Notes under the pieces: model-generated
What the model saw: the letters and a program-made list of their open reading frames with translations, nothing else
Told to the model about the DNA's origin: nothing
Databases searched by the model: none
Source of the DNA: Defluviitaleaceae bacterium
Lineage (GTDB): Bacteria; Bacillota; Clostridia; Lachnospirales; WQUN01
DNA length: 64,000 nucleotides
NCBI GenBank assembly: GCA_009780585.1
Contig: WQZS01000001.1
Location: forward strand, 1 to 64,000
Direction of reading: 5' to 3'
In this document: one piece after another, positions 34,989 to 43,227 of the stretch
Layout: each line of letters starts with the position of its first letter
Position numbering within the stretch: position 1 is the first letter of the stretch
Made by a program: the position numbers and the translations under genes

Positions 34989-35213
34989 CTACCTTCCTAA
35001 ATAATTAAGCAGTTCTTTTTTATCAATACCCGCTTCTCTTAATAACTTACGGATGAAATCCTCATTAAAATCCTTGTTTGGGTGAATCGGTATGGGTAAT
35101 GTACGTACCCCATTGCTATAAATATGATGGCTTCCGCCCGTTGAACGGATTAAACCATACCCTTGTTGTTCCATAAATTTAATAAATTCCCGTGATTTTA
35201 ATACTAATCCCAT
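34989..35213 (-). CDS. hicA: HicA-like mRNA interferase toxin
   Basis: A 74-residue double-stranded-RNA-binding-fold toxin that cleaves mRNA when free of HicB. The signature G-Y-x-x-x-R-S-T-G-G-S-H-H-I-Y contains the catalytic His; LPIPIHPNKDFNEDFIRKLL follows, ending with LREAGIDKKELLNYL. Its ATG lies 3 bases downstream of the dapB stop with only a weak AGGTTG site. It is probably transcribed from the dapA promoter. Confidence 0.88.
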   Translation of the reverse strand: MGLVLKSREFIKFMEQQGYGLIRSTGGSHHIYSNGVRTLPIPIHPNKDFNEDFIRKLLREAGIDKKELLNYLGR

Positions 35214-35216
35214 AAA

Positions 35217-36005
35217 TCAACCTATATTATCTATCAAATCCCGCATCGTATACAATCCCGCCGGTTTAGCCTGTATAAATCGGGCGGCCTTTAACGCCCC
35301 CACGGCGAACACTTCTCTCGAATACGCGGCATGGGTCAGTTCTATAACCTCGTCATGCCCCGAGAATACCACGGTATGCTCGCCCGTAATCGTGCCGCCG
35401 CGCAGGGCGTGCAGGCCGATTTCGTCGCGGTCGCGTTTAGCCTTGCGCGGGCTGCGGTCGTTGACGTATTTCATCCCGCCGCCGAGGGCTTGGTTGGCGG
35501 CTTCGGCCAATACATATGCCGTGCCGGAGGGCGCGTCGAGTTTTTGGTTGTGGTGGCGCTCGATGATTTCGATGTCGAAGCCGGCGTCGTAAAGGAGCTT
35601 GGCGGCTTTTTCCAGCAAGTGGGAAAGCAGGTTTATCCCCAAGGATAAATTGGCGGAAACAAGGACGGGGATTTTTTCCGACGCTTTTTTTATTTCCTCC
35701 GTTACGTCGTCGGGTAAAGCCGTGGTGCATAGGATCATGGGGATTCGTTTTTCTACGCAATAGCGTGCCGTTGCCAATACCGCTTGTATCTCATGGGGTG
35801 ACAGGCACACGATTACCACGTCCGCGGGGACGTTACATTCACCGATTTCGTTAAAGATCGGAAAATCGATTATATAGGAACCCCCGCCCGTCAAAGGCGT
35901 TTCATTCACGCCCGCCGCAATTTCCGCTTCGCCGCTCTGCCCTGCCAGCTTACATATCGCGGAGCCCAATCGGCCGAAGCATCCGCACACGATAATCCTT
36001 GTCAT
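35217..36005 (-). CDS. dapB: 4-hydroxy-tetrahydrodipicolinate reductase
   Basis: DapB performs the second committed step to diaminopimelate and lysine, and makes a precursor of dipicolinate used in spores. The 262 residues begin with a Rossmann motif IIVCGCFGRLGSAICKLAG. The catalytic region is IEIIERHHNQKLDAPSGTAY, with the H-H and K of the family motif E-x-H-H-x-x-K-x-D-x-P-S-G-T. RGGTITGEHTVVFSG follows. The ATG overlaps dapA's stop by 4 bases. hicA follows after 3 bases. Confidence 0.95.
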   Translation of the reverse strand: MTRIIVCGCFGRLGSAICKLAGQSGEAEIAAGVNETPLTGGGSYIIDFPIFNEIGECNVPADVVIVCLSPHEIQAVLATARYCVEKRIPMILCTTALPDDVTEEIKKASEKIPVLVSANLSLGINLLSHLLEKAAKLLYDAGFDIEIIERHHNQKLDAPSGTAYVLAEAANQALGGGMKYVNDRSPRKAKRDRDEIGLHALRGGTITGEHTVVFSGHDEVIELTHAAYSREVFAVGALKAARFIQAKPAGLYTMRDLIDNIG

Positions 36006-36904
36006 ATCAATCCGTATTCCTTCATGGCTTGTTGCAACTGTGCAATCAGCACGTCCTCGGGCGCGACCAACGGCGCACGCAATCCCCCCATTTTAAAGCC
36101 CATCAGATTAAGCGCGGTCTTTATTACGATGGGGTTAACGTCGGCGAAGAGGCAACGCACGATGGGCAGGATGCCGAGTTGGATTTTTCGGCTACCCGCT
36201 ACATCCCCTTCGTGGAATTTCATCACCAAGTCATGCACTTGCGCGGGCGCGATATTGGCAATCGTGGAGATTACGCCCTTCCCGCCCAGCGAAAGTATCG
36301 GTACAATATAATCATCGTTGCCGGAATAAATATCGAGCGCGTCACCGCAACGCTCGGCGATTTCCGCCACATGGCCGAAGTCGCCGGACGCTTCCTTTAC
36401 GGCTGTGATGTTGGGTATCTTCGCCAGCTCCGCCATCGTTTTGGGTGTCATGTTCATGGCGGTGCGCGGGGGTATGTTGTACATAACGATCGGGACGTTT
36501 ACGGCGGCGGCGATGCGCGTAAAATGCTCAATTAAGCCGCGCTGGGAAGTCTTGTTATAGTAAGGTGTGGTGTACATGAGGGCATCCGCGCCGGCTTTGG
36601 CTAATTCCCTGCCGATTTCCTCGCAGTACGCCGTGTTGTTGCCTCCCGCCCCGGCAATAACGGGAACGTTACGGCCTTGGGTTTCACCGTATTTTTTGGC
36701 GGCGTTAACCGCCGTACGCACCACTTCGATGTGCTCGTCCTTGGAAAGCGTGGACAGCTCGCCCGTGGTCCCGCAGGAAACGATCGCGTCCGTACCGTTT
36801 TCGATTTGGAATTTGATAAGTTTTTCATATTCCTCGGGATTAAACCGATTGCCGGCGTCGAAAGGCGTACAAACCGCCGCGCCCGAGCCGATGAAGATAC
36901 TCAT
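36002..36904 (-). CDS. dapA: 4-hydroxy-tetrahydrodipicolinate synthase
   Basis: DapA condenses pyruvate with aspartate semialdehyde. The 300-residue TIM barrel shows GSGAAVCTPFD, SCGTTGELSTLSKDEHIEVV with the T-T-G-E pyruvate loop, YTTPYYNKTSQRGLIEHF with the catalytic Tyr, VMYNIPPRTAMNM and the Schiff-base Lys in ITAVKEASGDFGHVAE (about residue 165). AGGGGGACT lies before the ATG. A strong SigA promoter is present upstream (36954-36982). No lysine riboswitch fits in the short leader. Confidence 0.95.
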   Translation of the reverse strand: MSIFIGSGAAVCTPFDAGNRFNPEEYEKLIKFQIENGTDAIVSCGTTGELSTLSKDEHIEVVRTAVNAAKKYGETQGRNVPVIAGAGGNNTAYCEEIGRELAKAGADALMYTTPYYNKTSQRGLIEHFTRIAAAVNVPIVMYNIPPRTAMNMTPKTMAELAKIPNITAVKEASGDFGHVAEIAERCGDALDIYSGNDDYIVPILSLGGKGVISTIANIAPAQVHDLVMKFHEGDVAGSRKIQLGILPIVRCLFADVNPIVIKTALNLMGFKMGGLRAPLVAPEDVLIAQLQQAMKEYGLI

Positions 36905-36929
36905 GGGAGTCCCCCTTTAGTTTATGGAA

Positions 36930-36958
36930 TTGACATATTACATGAATACGGCGATGAT
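36930..36958 (+). promoter_or_regulatory. Putative promoter of the methyltransferase-cca transcript
   Basis: TTGACA at 36930-36935 and GATGAT at 36953-36958, spacing 17. Its -10 overlaps the -10 of the divergent dapA promoter, so the two may compete. Confidence 0.5.
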
Positions 36959-36982
36959 AGATAAAAGATACAAAAATGTCAA
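36954..36982 (-). promoter_or_regulatory. SigA promoter of dapAB
   Basis: On the minus strand, TTGACA (complement of 36977-36982), 17 bases, TATCAT (complement of 36954-36959). It is 50 bases before the dapA start. Confidence 0.7.
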
Positions 36983-36987
36983 ATTTT

Positions 36988-37014
36988 AACTTGTACCCTA
37001 TTAGGGGACAAGTT
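36988..37014. repeat. 27-base palindrome between dapA and the methyltransferase gene
   Basis: AACTTGTACCCTA-T-TAGGGGACAAGTT pairs at 12 of 13 arm positions. It lies in the 5' leader of the plus-strand methyltransferase, ending just before its ribosome site (AAAGAGG), so folding could affect translation. Confidence 0.85.
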
Positions 37015-37030
37015 GCGGAAAGAGGCCGTC

Positions 37031-37813
37031 ATGGATTACATTGTCAACCATTATACGGGCTACGACGAACAAGCCCGCTTCGACCACAGGCACAACCTCG
37101 TCGAGTTCCTCACCACCATGCACTATATCGAAAAATACCTGACCCCCGGCGCCCGCGTACTGGAAGCCGGCGCGGGTACGGGAAGGTACAGCCGCGTTAT
37201 CGCCGATAAAGGCCATCAAGTAGAAGCGGTTGAACTCGTACCGTACAACATCGAGGTGTTTAAATCGTTACGCACATCCAAGCAAAACATTAATATCACG
37301 CAGGGCAACGCGCTGGATTTATACATGTTCGCGGGCGACACCTTTGATATCACGCTTGTACTCGGCCCGCTGTACCACTTATTCACGGAGGACGACAAAC
37401 GGAAGTGCATCACCGAAGCCCTGCGCGTGACGAAACCCGGCGGCATCGTCTTCGCGGCGTACGTCATCAGCGATTTAGCGTTTTTGTATGACGGGATATT
37501 GCTTAACCGATGGGATACGTCAAACTATATGGCGCTGGGTAAAATCGACCCCCTAACCTTCACTTCTTCTAGTACGCCGGAGGATGTATTCGAGTTGGTG
37601 CGCAAGGAAGACATCGACCGCTTGATGGAACCCTTCGCGATAAAGCGCCTGCACTATGTCGCCACGACGTTAATCAGCCGCGCCGTACGCGATACGCTTA
37701 GCAGCATAGACGATAAAACGTTTGATATGTACATGCGGCATCACTTTGTTTTATGCGAAAGGCCCGACATGGTGGGCATGACGAGCCACAGTTTGGATAT
37801 CTTTCAAAAATAA
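37031..37813 (+). CDS. SAM-dependent class I methyltransferase
   Basis: A 260-residue Rossmann-fold methyltransferase. Motif I is RVLEAGAGTGRYSRVIADKG, with the acidic residue of strand 2 in VEAVELVPYNIE, a motif II region NALDLYMFAGDTFDITLVLG and a post-motif LRVTKPGGIVFAAYV. The C-terminal part is specific to this group and gives no substrate clue. ATG 37031 follows GGAAAGAGG; an upstream TTG at 37013 would start inside the palindrome. The cca gene begins in its stop codon. Confidence 0.82.
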   Translation: MDYIVNHYTGYDEQARFDHRHNLVEFLTTMHYIEKYLTPGARVLEAGAGTGRYSRVIADKGHQVEAVELVPYNIEVFKSLRTSKQNINITQGNALDLYMFAGDTFDITLVLGPLYHLFTEDDKRKCITEALRVTKPGGIVFAAYVISDLAFLYDGILLNRWDTSNYMALGKIDPLTFTSSSTPEDVFELVRKEDIDRLMEPFAIKRLHYVATTLISRAVRDTLSSIDDKTFDMYMRHHFVLCERPDMVGMTSHSLDIFQK

Positions 37814-39009
37814 TGAACATAAAACTCCCGACCGAAGTCCGTCACATCCTCACCACCCTCGAAGCCGCCGGGTTTGAGGCTTTTGTCGTGGGCGGCTGCG
37901 TGCGCGACATGCTGCGCGGCATTACGCCCAAGGATTGGGATGTTACGACCAATGCTTTACCCCATCAAGTAAAATCCCTTTTCTCCCGTACCTTTGACAC
38001 AGGGATTAAACACGGGACAATCACCGTTTTGCAAAACCGCCAACCCTTTGAGGTTACGACCTATCGCGTGGACGGCACTTATCTTGACGCACGCCGCCCC
38101 GAATCGGTTACCTATACCGCTGATATTGAAGACGATCTGAGCCGCCGCGATTTTACCATGAACGCCATCGCGTACAATCCCGCCTGTGGTTTTTCCGATC
38201 CCTTCGACGGGCGGGTGGACATCAAGCGTAAAATCATTCGCTGCGTGGGCGACCCAACACAACGCTTCGGTGAGGACGCGCTACGGATGTTGCGTGCCAT
38301 CCGTTTCGCGGGGACGCTGGGCTTTACGATAGAAGCCGATACGCTAAACGCAATATCCGCGCAAAAAGAGAACCTTGTTCGTATCAGCGCGGAACGTGTG
38401 CGGGAGGAGCTTACCCGTTTATTGTGCGGCGCGTATTCGCAAGCAATCGCTCTGTTGGAATCCACGGGCCTCATGCCTTATGTATTGCAAAGCCGCACAT
38501 ACGAAGGAAACCTCGCGGAAACGATACGGCAAATCGAAAAATCCCCCGCCGACGAACATTTGCGTTTATCACTCTTTTTTTCCCGCTTCGAATCTGTCGA
38601 AAAGGTACTCCGCGCGCTCCGTTTTGATAATAAATCCGTTCAAGCAATATGCCTTTATGTACGCCTACTCCCCGTTCCCATTCCCGCCGACCGTTATGCG
38701 ATAAAAAAATATTTATATCAAATGCCCGCCGCGTACGCGCAACTATTTTTCGAAAATTTGCTCACCCTGCAGGAAATAACCCAAGTATCCGACCCCGCGC
38801 ACATAGCACGGCTCCGTCAAATTTCCCGCAACATCCACGAAAGCTGCGAATGTTATACCCTTCGCAGCCTCGCCGTTAACGGCAAAGACCTCGCTGCCCT
38901 CGGCATCCCCCCGGGTAAAGCGATGGGTGATACACTCAAATCCCTGCTCGACGCCGTTATGCGCGACCCCACCCTAAACACAAAGCCCACTTTATTATCC
39001 CGAATTTAA
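37813..39009 (+). CDS. cca: CCA tRNA nucleotidyltransferase / poly(A) polymerase family
   Basis: This enzyme adds or repairs the 3' CCA of tRNAs. The 398 residues have the class II nucleotidyltransferase head (AFVVGGCVRDMLRGITPKDW with catalytic D-W-D following), the RRDFTMNAIAYNP motif and FGEDALRMLRAIRFAGTLGF, with a SAERVREELTRLL neck. The C-terminal region is helical; no HD domain motif is evident. The ATG shares one base with the methyltransferase stop; the longer frame to 37753 is an artefact. A terminator follows at once. Confidence 0.92.
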   Translation: MNIKLPTEVRHILTTLEAAGFEAFVVGGCVRDMLRGITPKDWDVTTNALPHQVKSLFSRTFDTGIKHGTITVLQNRQPFEVTTYRVDGTYLDARRPESVTYTADIEDDLSRRDFTMNAIAYNPACGFSDPFDGRVDIKRKIIRCVGDPTQRFGEDALRMLRAIRFAGTLGFTIEADTLNAISAQKENLVRISAERVREELTRLLCGAYSQAIALLESTGLMPYVLQSRTYEGNLAETIRQIEKSPADEHLRLSLFFSRFESVEKVLRALRFDNKSVQAICLYVRLLPVPIPADRYAIKKYLYQMPAAYAQLFFENLLTLQEITQVSDPAHIARLRQISRNIHESCECYTLRSLAVNGKDLAALGIPPGKAMGDTLKSLLDAVMRDPTLNTKPTLLSRI

Positions 39010-39036
39010 AAATCCGCCGTCGGCGGATTTTTTATA
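39010..39036 (+). terminator. Intrinsic terminator after cca
   Basis: AATCCGCCG-T-CGGCGGATT forms a 9-bp stem followed by a TTTTTAT tract directly after the cca stop codon. The following 150 bases (39037-39185) hold nothing I recognise. Confidence 0.85.
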
Positions 39037-39185
39037 ACGATTTTATTTTGTTCTAAAATAAGTGGCGTGCTGCGTACCGATTGCACGCATTTATAACAGA
39101 TGCGAATACGTATCTGTAACACGCGTTTATCACAAGCGCGAACGTGCCCCTGACTCGCAGTGTCGGGGGAATCGTTCTTGCAACC

Positions 39186-40664
39186 CTACTCCTTCCCTAT
39201 CGGCCTCATCGTCGGGAACAAAATCACATCCCGTATCGAGTGTGAATCCGTCAGCAGCATCACGAACCGGTCTACGCCCATGCCGAAGCCGCCCGTAGGG
39301 GGCATCCCATACTCGATGGCCGTGAGGAAATCCTCATCCATCATATTGGCTTCATCGTCGCCGGCTTGGCGCTGCGCCTCTTGGTACATAAAACGCGTGC
39401 GTTGGTCGATGGGGTCGTTAAGCTCCGAATAGGCGTTGCAAAATTCCCGTCCCACGATAAACAGCTCGAACCGCTCGGTATAGTCTGGGTTATTTGGCTT
39501 CTTTTTCGTGAGGGGGGAGATTTCGAGCGGGTGATCCATGATAAACGTCGGTTGTATGATATTCTTTTCCACGAATTTATCAAAAAAGGCTTCAAGTATA
39601 TGTCCTTTACTAAAATGCGGCTTTACTTCCACGCCCTTTTCCTTGGCGGCGGCACGGGCTTCCTCCAATGAATGAATCGCATGGAAGTCCACGCCCGCAT
39701 ACTGCTTAACAGCCTCCGCCATCGTTATCCGCGCGAAGGGCTTTGCCAAGTCGATTTCATGCCCCTCGTAAGTAATGACCGCCGTACCCAGCACACTTTG
39801 CGCCACTTCGCGGAACATATCCTCCGTCAGCGCCATCATGCCGTGGTAATCGGTGTACGCCTCGTACAATTCAAGCATGGTAAATTCGGGGTTGTGCTTG
39901 AGGGAAATCCCTTCGTTGCGGAAGTTGCGCCCCATTTCATATACCCGATCGAAGCCGCCGACGATGAGCCGTTTAAGCGGCAATTCCAGCGCGATGCGCA
40001 TGTACATTTCCATGTCCAGCGTGTTGTGGTGGGTGAGGAACGGCCGCGCCGAGCCGCCCCCCGGGATGGTTTGCAACACGGGGGTATCCACTTCCAAATA
40101 CCCGCGGGCATCTAAAAACGACCGTATCGCCCGAACAATCGCCGTACGTTTAACGAAAACGTCCCGCACCTCGGGGTTGACGATCAAATCCAGATAACGC
40201 TGGCGGTAACGGGCTTCCTTATCCTGCAAGCCGTGGTATTTTTCGGGTAGGACGTGCAGGCTCTTGACCAGCAGCGTAATGCCGTCGGCCTTGACAGAAA
40301 CCTCACCTTTGTTGGTACGGAAAACGATCCCTTCCACGCCCACGATGTCGCCGATGTCGTATTGCTTAAACGCGTCGTAGGCTTCCTCGCCGATTTCCTC
40401 GCGCTTTACATACACTTGAATGCGTCCGGCTTGGTCCCGGATATCAATGAAAGATGCTTTACCCATCACGCGCTTGGTCATGAGCCGCCCGGCGATACCC
40501 ACGGCTTGGTTCTCCATGGCTTCGAAGTTATCATGGATGGTTTTGCTGCGGGCCGTTACCTTGTACGTGGTATGGGCAAAGGGGTCTTGCCCCGCCGATT
40601 GCAAGGCTTGCAGCTTTTCCAAGCGGATGCGTTGCTGCTCGTTAAGGTCCGGTTGTAGTTCCAT
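39186..40664 (-). CDS. lysS: Lysyl-tRNA synthetase (class II)
   Basis: LysRS charges tRNA-Lys. The 492-residue protein has the OB-fold anticodon-binding domain (about 55-170) and the class II core. Motif 2 is [20 protein letters not shown]; motif 3 is [35 protein letters not shown] segment shapes the active site. ACGGAGG lies before the ATG. It sits 27 bases after greA, so the pair forms the usual greA-lysS operon. Confidence 0.97.
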   Translation of the reverse strand: MELQPDLNEQQRIRLEKLQALQSAGQDPFAHTTYKVTARSKTIHDNFEAMENQAVGIAGRLMTKRVMGKASFIDIRDQAGRIQVYVKREEIGEEAYDAFKQYDIGDIVGVEGIVFRTNKGEVSVKADGITLLVKSLHVLPEKYHGLQDKEARYRQRYLDLIVNPEVRDVFVKRTAIVRAIRSFLDARGYLEVDTPVLQTIPGGGSARPFLTHHNTLDMEMYMRIALELPLKRLIVGGFDRVYEMGRNFRNEGISLKHNPEFTMLELYEAYTDYHGMMALTEDMFREVAQSVLGTAVITYEGHEIDLAKPFARITMAEAVKQYAGVDFHAIHSLEEARAAAKEKGVEVKPHFSKGHILEAFFDKFVEKNIIQPTFIMDHPLEISPLTKKKPNNPDYTERFELFIVGREFCNAYSELNDPIDQRTRFMYQEAQRQAGDDEANMMDEDFLTAIEYGMPPTGGFGMGVDRFVMLLTDSHSIRDVILFPTMRPIGKE

Positions 40665-40691
40665 AAAAAGCCTCCGTGTTTTACGTAGATG

Positions 40692-41165
40692 TTAAGCAAT
40701 CTTAACGATTTTGTATTTGATTACCCCGTCCGGGGCTTCGACGGAGATATTATCGCCGACCTTCCTGTCCAACAACGCCATACCCAAAGGCGATTCATTG
40801 GAAATACGCCCGCCGATGGGGTCGGCTTCGGTGGAACCGACGATTAAGTACTCGATTTCCTCATTGAATTCCTTATCAAGGATCGTCACCTTCCTGCCGA
40901 TAGTAACGGCGTCCCCGTCAAGTTCATCCTCGTCGATAACCTCGGCGTTACGCAACATCTTTTCGATCAGTCCGATGCGTGCCTCGATTTCGGCTTGTTC
41001 TTCCTTGGCGGCATCGTATTCCGCGTTTTCGGAAAGGTCACCTTGGCTGCGGGCTTCCTTAATTTTGGCGGCTACGTCCTTACGGCGTACGACTTTCAAC
41101 TCTTGCAACTCGTCCTCCAGCCGTTTCAAACCTTCGTAAGTCAGCATTGTTTTCTTTTCGGCCAT
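40692..41165 (-). CDS. greA: Transcription elongation factor GreA
   Basis: GreA rescues backtracked RNA polymerase by stimulating transcript cleavage. In its 157 residues the N-terminal coiled coil (about 1-75) carries the tip acidic residues in [16 protein letters not shown]; the C-terminal FKBP-like domain has [18 protein letters not shown] 41165 is chosen because GAGGTGAGG is 3 bases upstream; the GTG nine bases earlier is inside that site. A strong promoter and a hairpin with U-tract precede it. Confidence 0.95.
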   Translation of the reverse strand: MAEKKTMLTYEGLKRLEDELQELKVVRRKDVAAKIKEARSQGDLSENAEYDAAKEEQAEIEARIGLIEKMLRNAEVIDEDELDGDAVTIGRKVTILDKEFNEEIEYLIVGSTEADPIGGRISNESPLGMALLDRKVGDNISVEAPDGVIKYKIVKIA

Positions 41166-41183
41166 CTTCCTCACCTCATATCA

Positions 41184-41220
41184 ATAAAAATAAAAGTCGG
41201 ACGAGTGGTACACCGACTTT
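41184..41220 (-). terminator. Hairpin plus U-tract in the greA leader (attenuator candidate)
   Basis: On the minus strand, AAAGTCGG (complement of 41213-41220) pairs with CCGACTTT (complement of 41193-41200), followed by TATTTTTATT. It lies between the greA promoter and the greA ribosome site, so transcripts would meet a terminator after about 50 bases. Confidence 0.7.
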
Positions 41221-41245
41221 GTAATTATGGTTTGCAACCGAGCGA

Positions 41246-41274
41246 ATTATACGAAGGGTACATTGTAATGTCAA
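41246..41274 (-). promoter_or_regulatory. Consensus SigA promoter of greA-lysS
   Basis: On the minus strand, TTGACA (complement of 41269-41274), exactly 17 bases, TATAAT (complement of 41246-41251). Both hexamers are perfect consensus. Start of transcription is predicted near 41239. Confidence 0.88.
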
Positions 41275-41353
41275 TATCCCGCGCAAAATAAAAAAAGGAT
41301 TTCCCCGCTCCGCGTCGAATTATACTTGTACATCTCATCATAAGGGTGTTGTC

Positions 41354-43159
41354 ATGTTCTATCCGGATGAAATCATCCAGGAAGTCCGCGCGCAAAACGA
41401 TATCGTGGATGTCGCCGCCGCGTACGTCCCCCTCCGCAACAGGGGCGGCCGCCATTGGGGTCTGTGCCCGTTCCATCAGGAAAATACGCCGTCGTTTACG
41501 GTCAACGGCGACACGCAATTCTTCCATTGCTTCGGATGCGGGGCCGGCGGTAACGTGATAACGTTTGTCATGAGGATCGAACACATGGATTTTGTCGATG
41601 CGTTGAAATTGCTTGCCGACAGGGTCCATTTTATTTTACCCCAGCCCGGGGAATCACAAGCCGAACGCGCCAAGCACGCGGAAAAAGCGCAAGCCGCCGA
41701 ATATAACAAAGCCGCCGCGCGGTTTTATTACGAGCAATTGCAAGCCTCCAACGCGTTTGCGTCCGAAGCGCGGGAATATTTAAAATCGCGCGGGGTAAAC
41801 CAAAAGATACAAGCGCTTTTCGGTTTGGGCCTTTCGCCCCCGGGGTGGGACGGATTATTAAAGCACTTGACTTCATCCGGAACAGGTGAAACGACCCCGG
41901 CGGATTTACATAAAGCAGGACTGTTAAGCATGAGCCACAAGGAAGGTAATCGATATTACGACCGCTTCCGCGAGCGGTTGATGTTCCCGATCATCGACCC
42001 CGCCAAGCGGGTAGTGGGCTTCGGCGGGCGCATCATGCGGGAAACGGCGGACGAAGCGAAATACCTCAACTCACCCGAAACGAGCCTTTTTAATAAAAGC
42101 GGTTTACTATACGCGCTTAACCTCGCGCGCAAGACCCGCGCCAAGGAATTGATCATCGTCGAAGGATATATGGACGTGATCGCCTTATTTAAAGCGGGCT
42201 TTACCAACGCGGTAGGCGTGCTGGGTACGGCGCTCACCACGCGCCATGTACAGCTTTTGCGCCGCAACGGTTGTGAAACGGCGTTGCTTTTGCTCGACTC
42301 GGACGACGCGGGAACGGCCGCCGCGCTCAAATCGATCCCGCTGTTATTGGAAGGCGGCTTGCGCGTAAAGGTATTGCAGGTACCCGACGCCAAGGACCCC
42401 GACGAATTTTTGCAAAAATTCGGCGCGCAACGATTGGGGTCATTATTGTCGGACGCCAAGAGCCACATCGCTTTCCAAGTGGGATTGGCGCAGAAGAAAT
42501 ACGACATGGACAAAACCGAGGACCGCATCCGCTTTACGGAGGAAGCGGCGGCGCTGCTCGCCACGATTTCAAGTGAAATCGAAACCGACGCGTACGTGCA
42601 GGAAACCGCCCGCGCGTCGCAAATCGCCCCGCCCGCTATCTTTGCGGAAATCCATAAACAACGCGGCAAAATTAACGCCGACGGCGGACAAGCCCCTATG
42701 CGCCAACTTCGTCTCAATTTGAGACGAAGTTCCGAAGACCCCGGATTACGCGAAGCACGGAAACAATTGCTATGCCTCGCCCTTACCCACCCGCCCGCCG
42801 CCCGCGCCTTGGCTTCCAGCGGCTTCCTGGCGCCGGAGGAAATGGGGAACGAGGTTTTGTCGCAGATGCTTGACATGGTTTACCGGAATATATTCCCCGC
42901 TCCGGCCGACATCGTATCCCGTTTCGAAACGGCTGAGGCGCAGCAGCAAGCCGCGGAGGTTTTTATCAAGCCGATTGCCTATTCCACGACGTTGGAAATG
43001 GAAAAATCGTTAAACGAAATGGCCGTGATCATTAAGCGTGCGTATATTGATGCCCAAATCGAATCGTTTGGATTGAAAAACGACTTAAATGCCGTAAATT
43101 CGCTGGTTTTAAGCAAGAAAAACCTACAGTCGCAGTATATAACCCTATCGAATGGTTAA
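41354..43159 (+). CDS. dnaG: DNA primase DnaG
   Basis: DnaG makes replication primers. The 601-residue protein begins with a CHC2 zinc finger (GLCPFHQENTPSF ... FFHCFGCGAGG). The catalytic TOPRIM core has LIIVEGYMDVIALFKAGF (Glu near 270) and LLLLDSDDAGTAA. The C-terminal helicase-interaction region is helical. A perfect 27-base palindrome (42705-42731) is translated as QLRLNLRRSS in the linker before the helicase-binding domain. The ATG follows AAGGGTG. The next gene is sigA, the conserved macromolecular-synthesis order. Confidence 0.96.
   Translation: MFYPDEIIQEVRAQNDIVDVAAAYVPLRNRGGRHWGLCPFHQENTPSFTVNGDTQFFHCFGCGAGGNVITFVMRIEHMDFVDALKLLADRVHFILPQPGESQAERAKHAEKAQAAEYNKAAARFYYEQLQASNAFASEAREYLKSRGVNQKIQALFGLGLSPPGWDGLLKHLTSSGTGETTPADLHKAGLLSMSHKEGNRYYDRFRERLMFPIIDPAKRVVGFGGRIMRETADEAKYLNSPETSLFNKSGLLYALNLARKTRAKELIIVEGYMDVIALFKAGFTNAVGVLGTALTTRHVQLLRRNGCETALLLLDSDDAGTAAALKSIPLLLEGGLRVKVLQVPDAKDPDEFLQKFGAQRLGSLLSDAKSHIAFQVGLAQKKYDMDKTEDRIRFTEEAAALLATISSEIETDAYVQETARASQIAPPAIFAEIHKQRGKINADGGQAPMRQLRLNLRRSSEDPGLREARKQLLCLALTHPPAARALASSGFLAPEEMGNEVLSQMLDMVYRNIFPAPADIVSRFETAEAQQQAAEVFIKPIAYSTTLEMEKSLNEMAVIIKRAYIDAQIESFGLKNDLNAVNSLVLSKKNLQSQYITLSNG
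42705..42731. repeat. 27-base palindrome, perfect, inside dnaG
   Basis: AACTTCGTCTCAA-T-TTGAGACGAAGTT: all 13 arm positions pair. It lies in frame in the linker between the TOPRIM core and the C-terminal helicase-binding domain of primase. Confidence 0.88.
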
Positions 43160-43227
43160 AATAAAACATGTGCGGCGAAGACCCGAAACCCTTCGGGATT
43201 CGCCATTCACGAGAGGAATGGTTTCCA

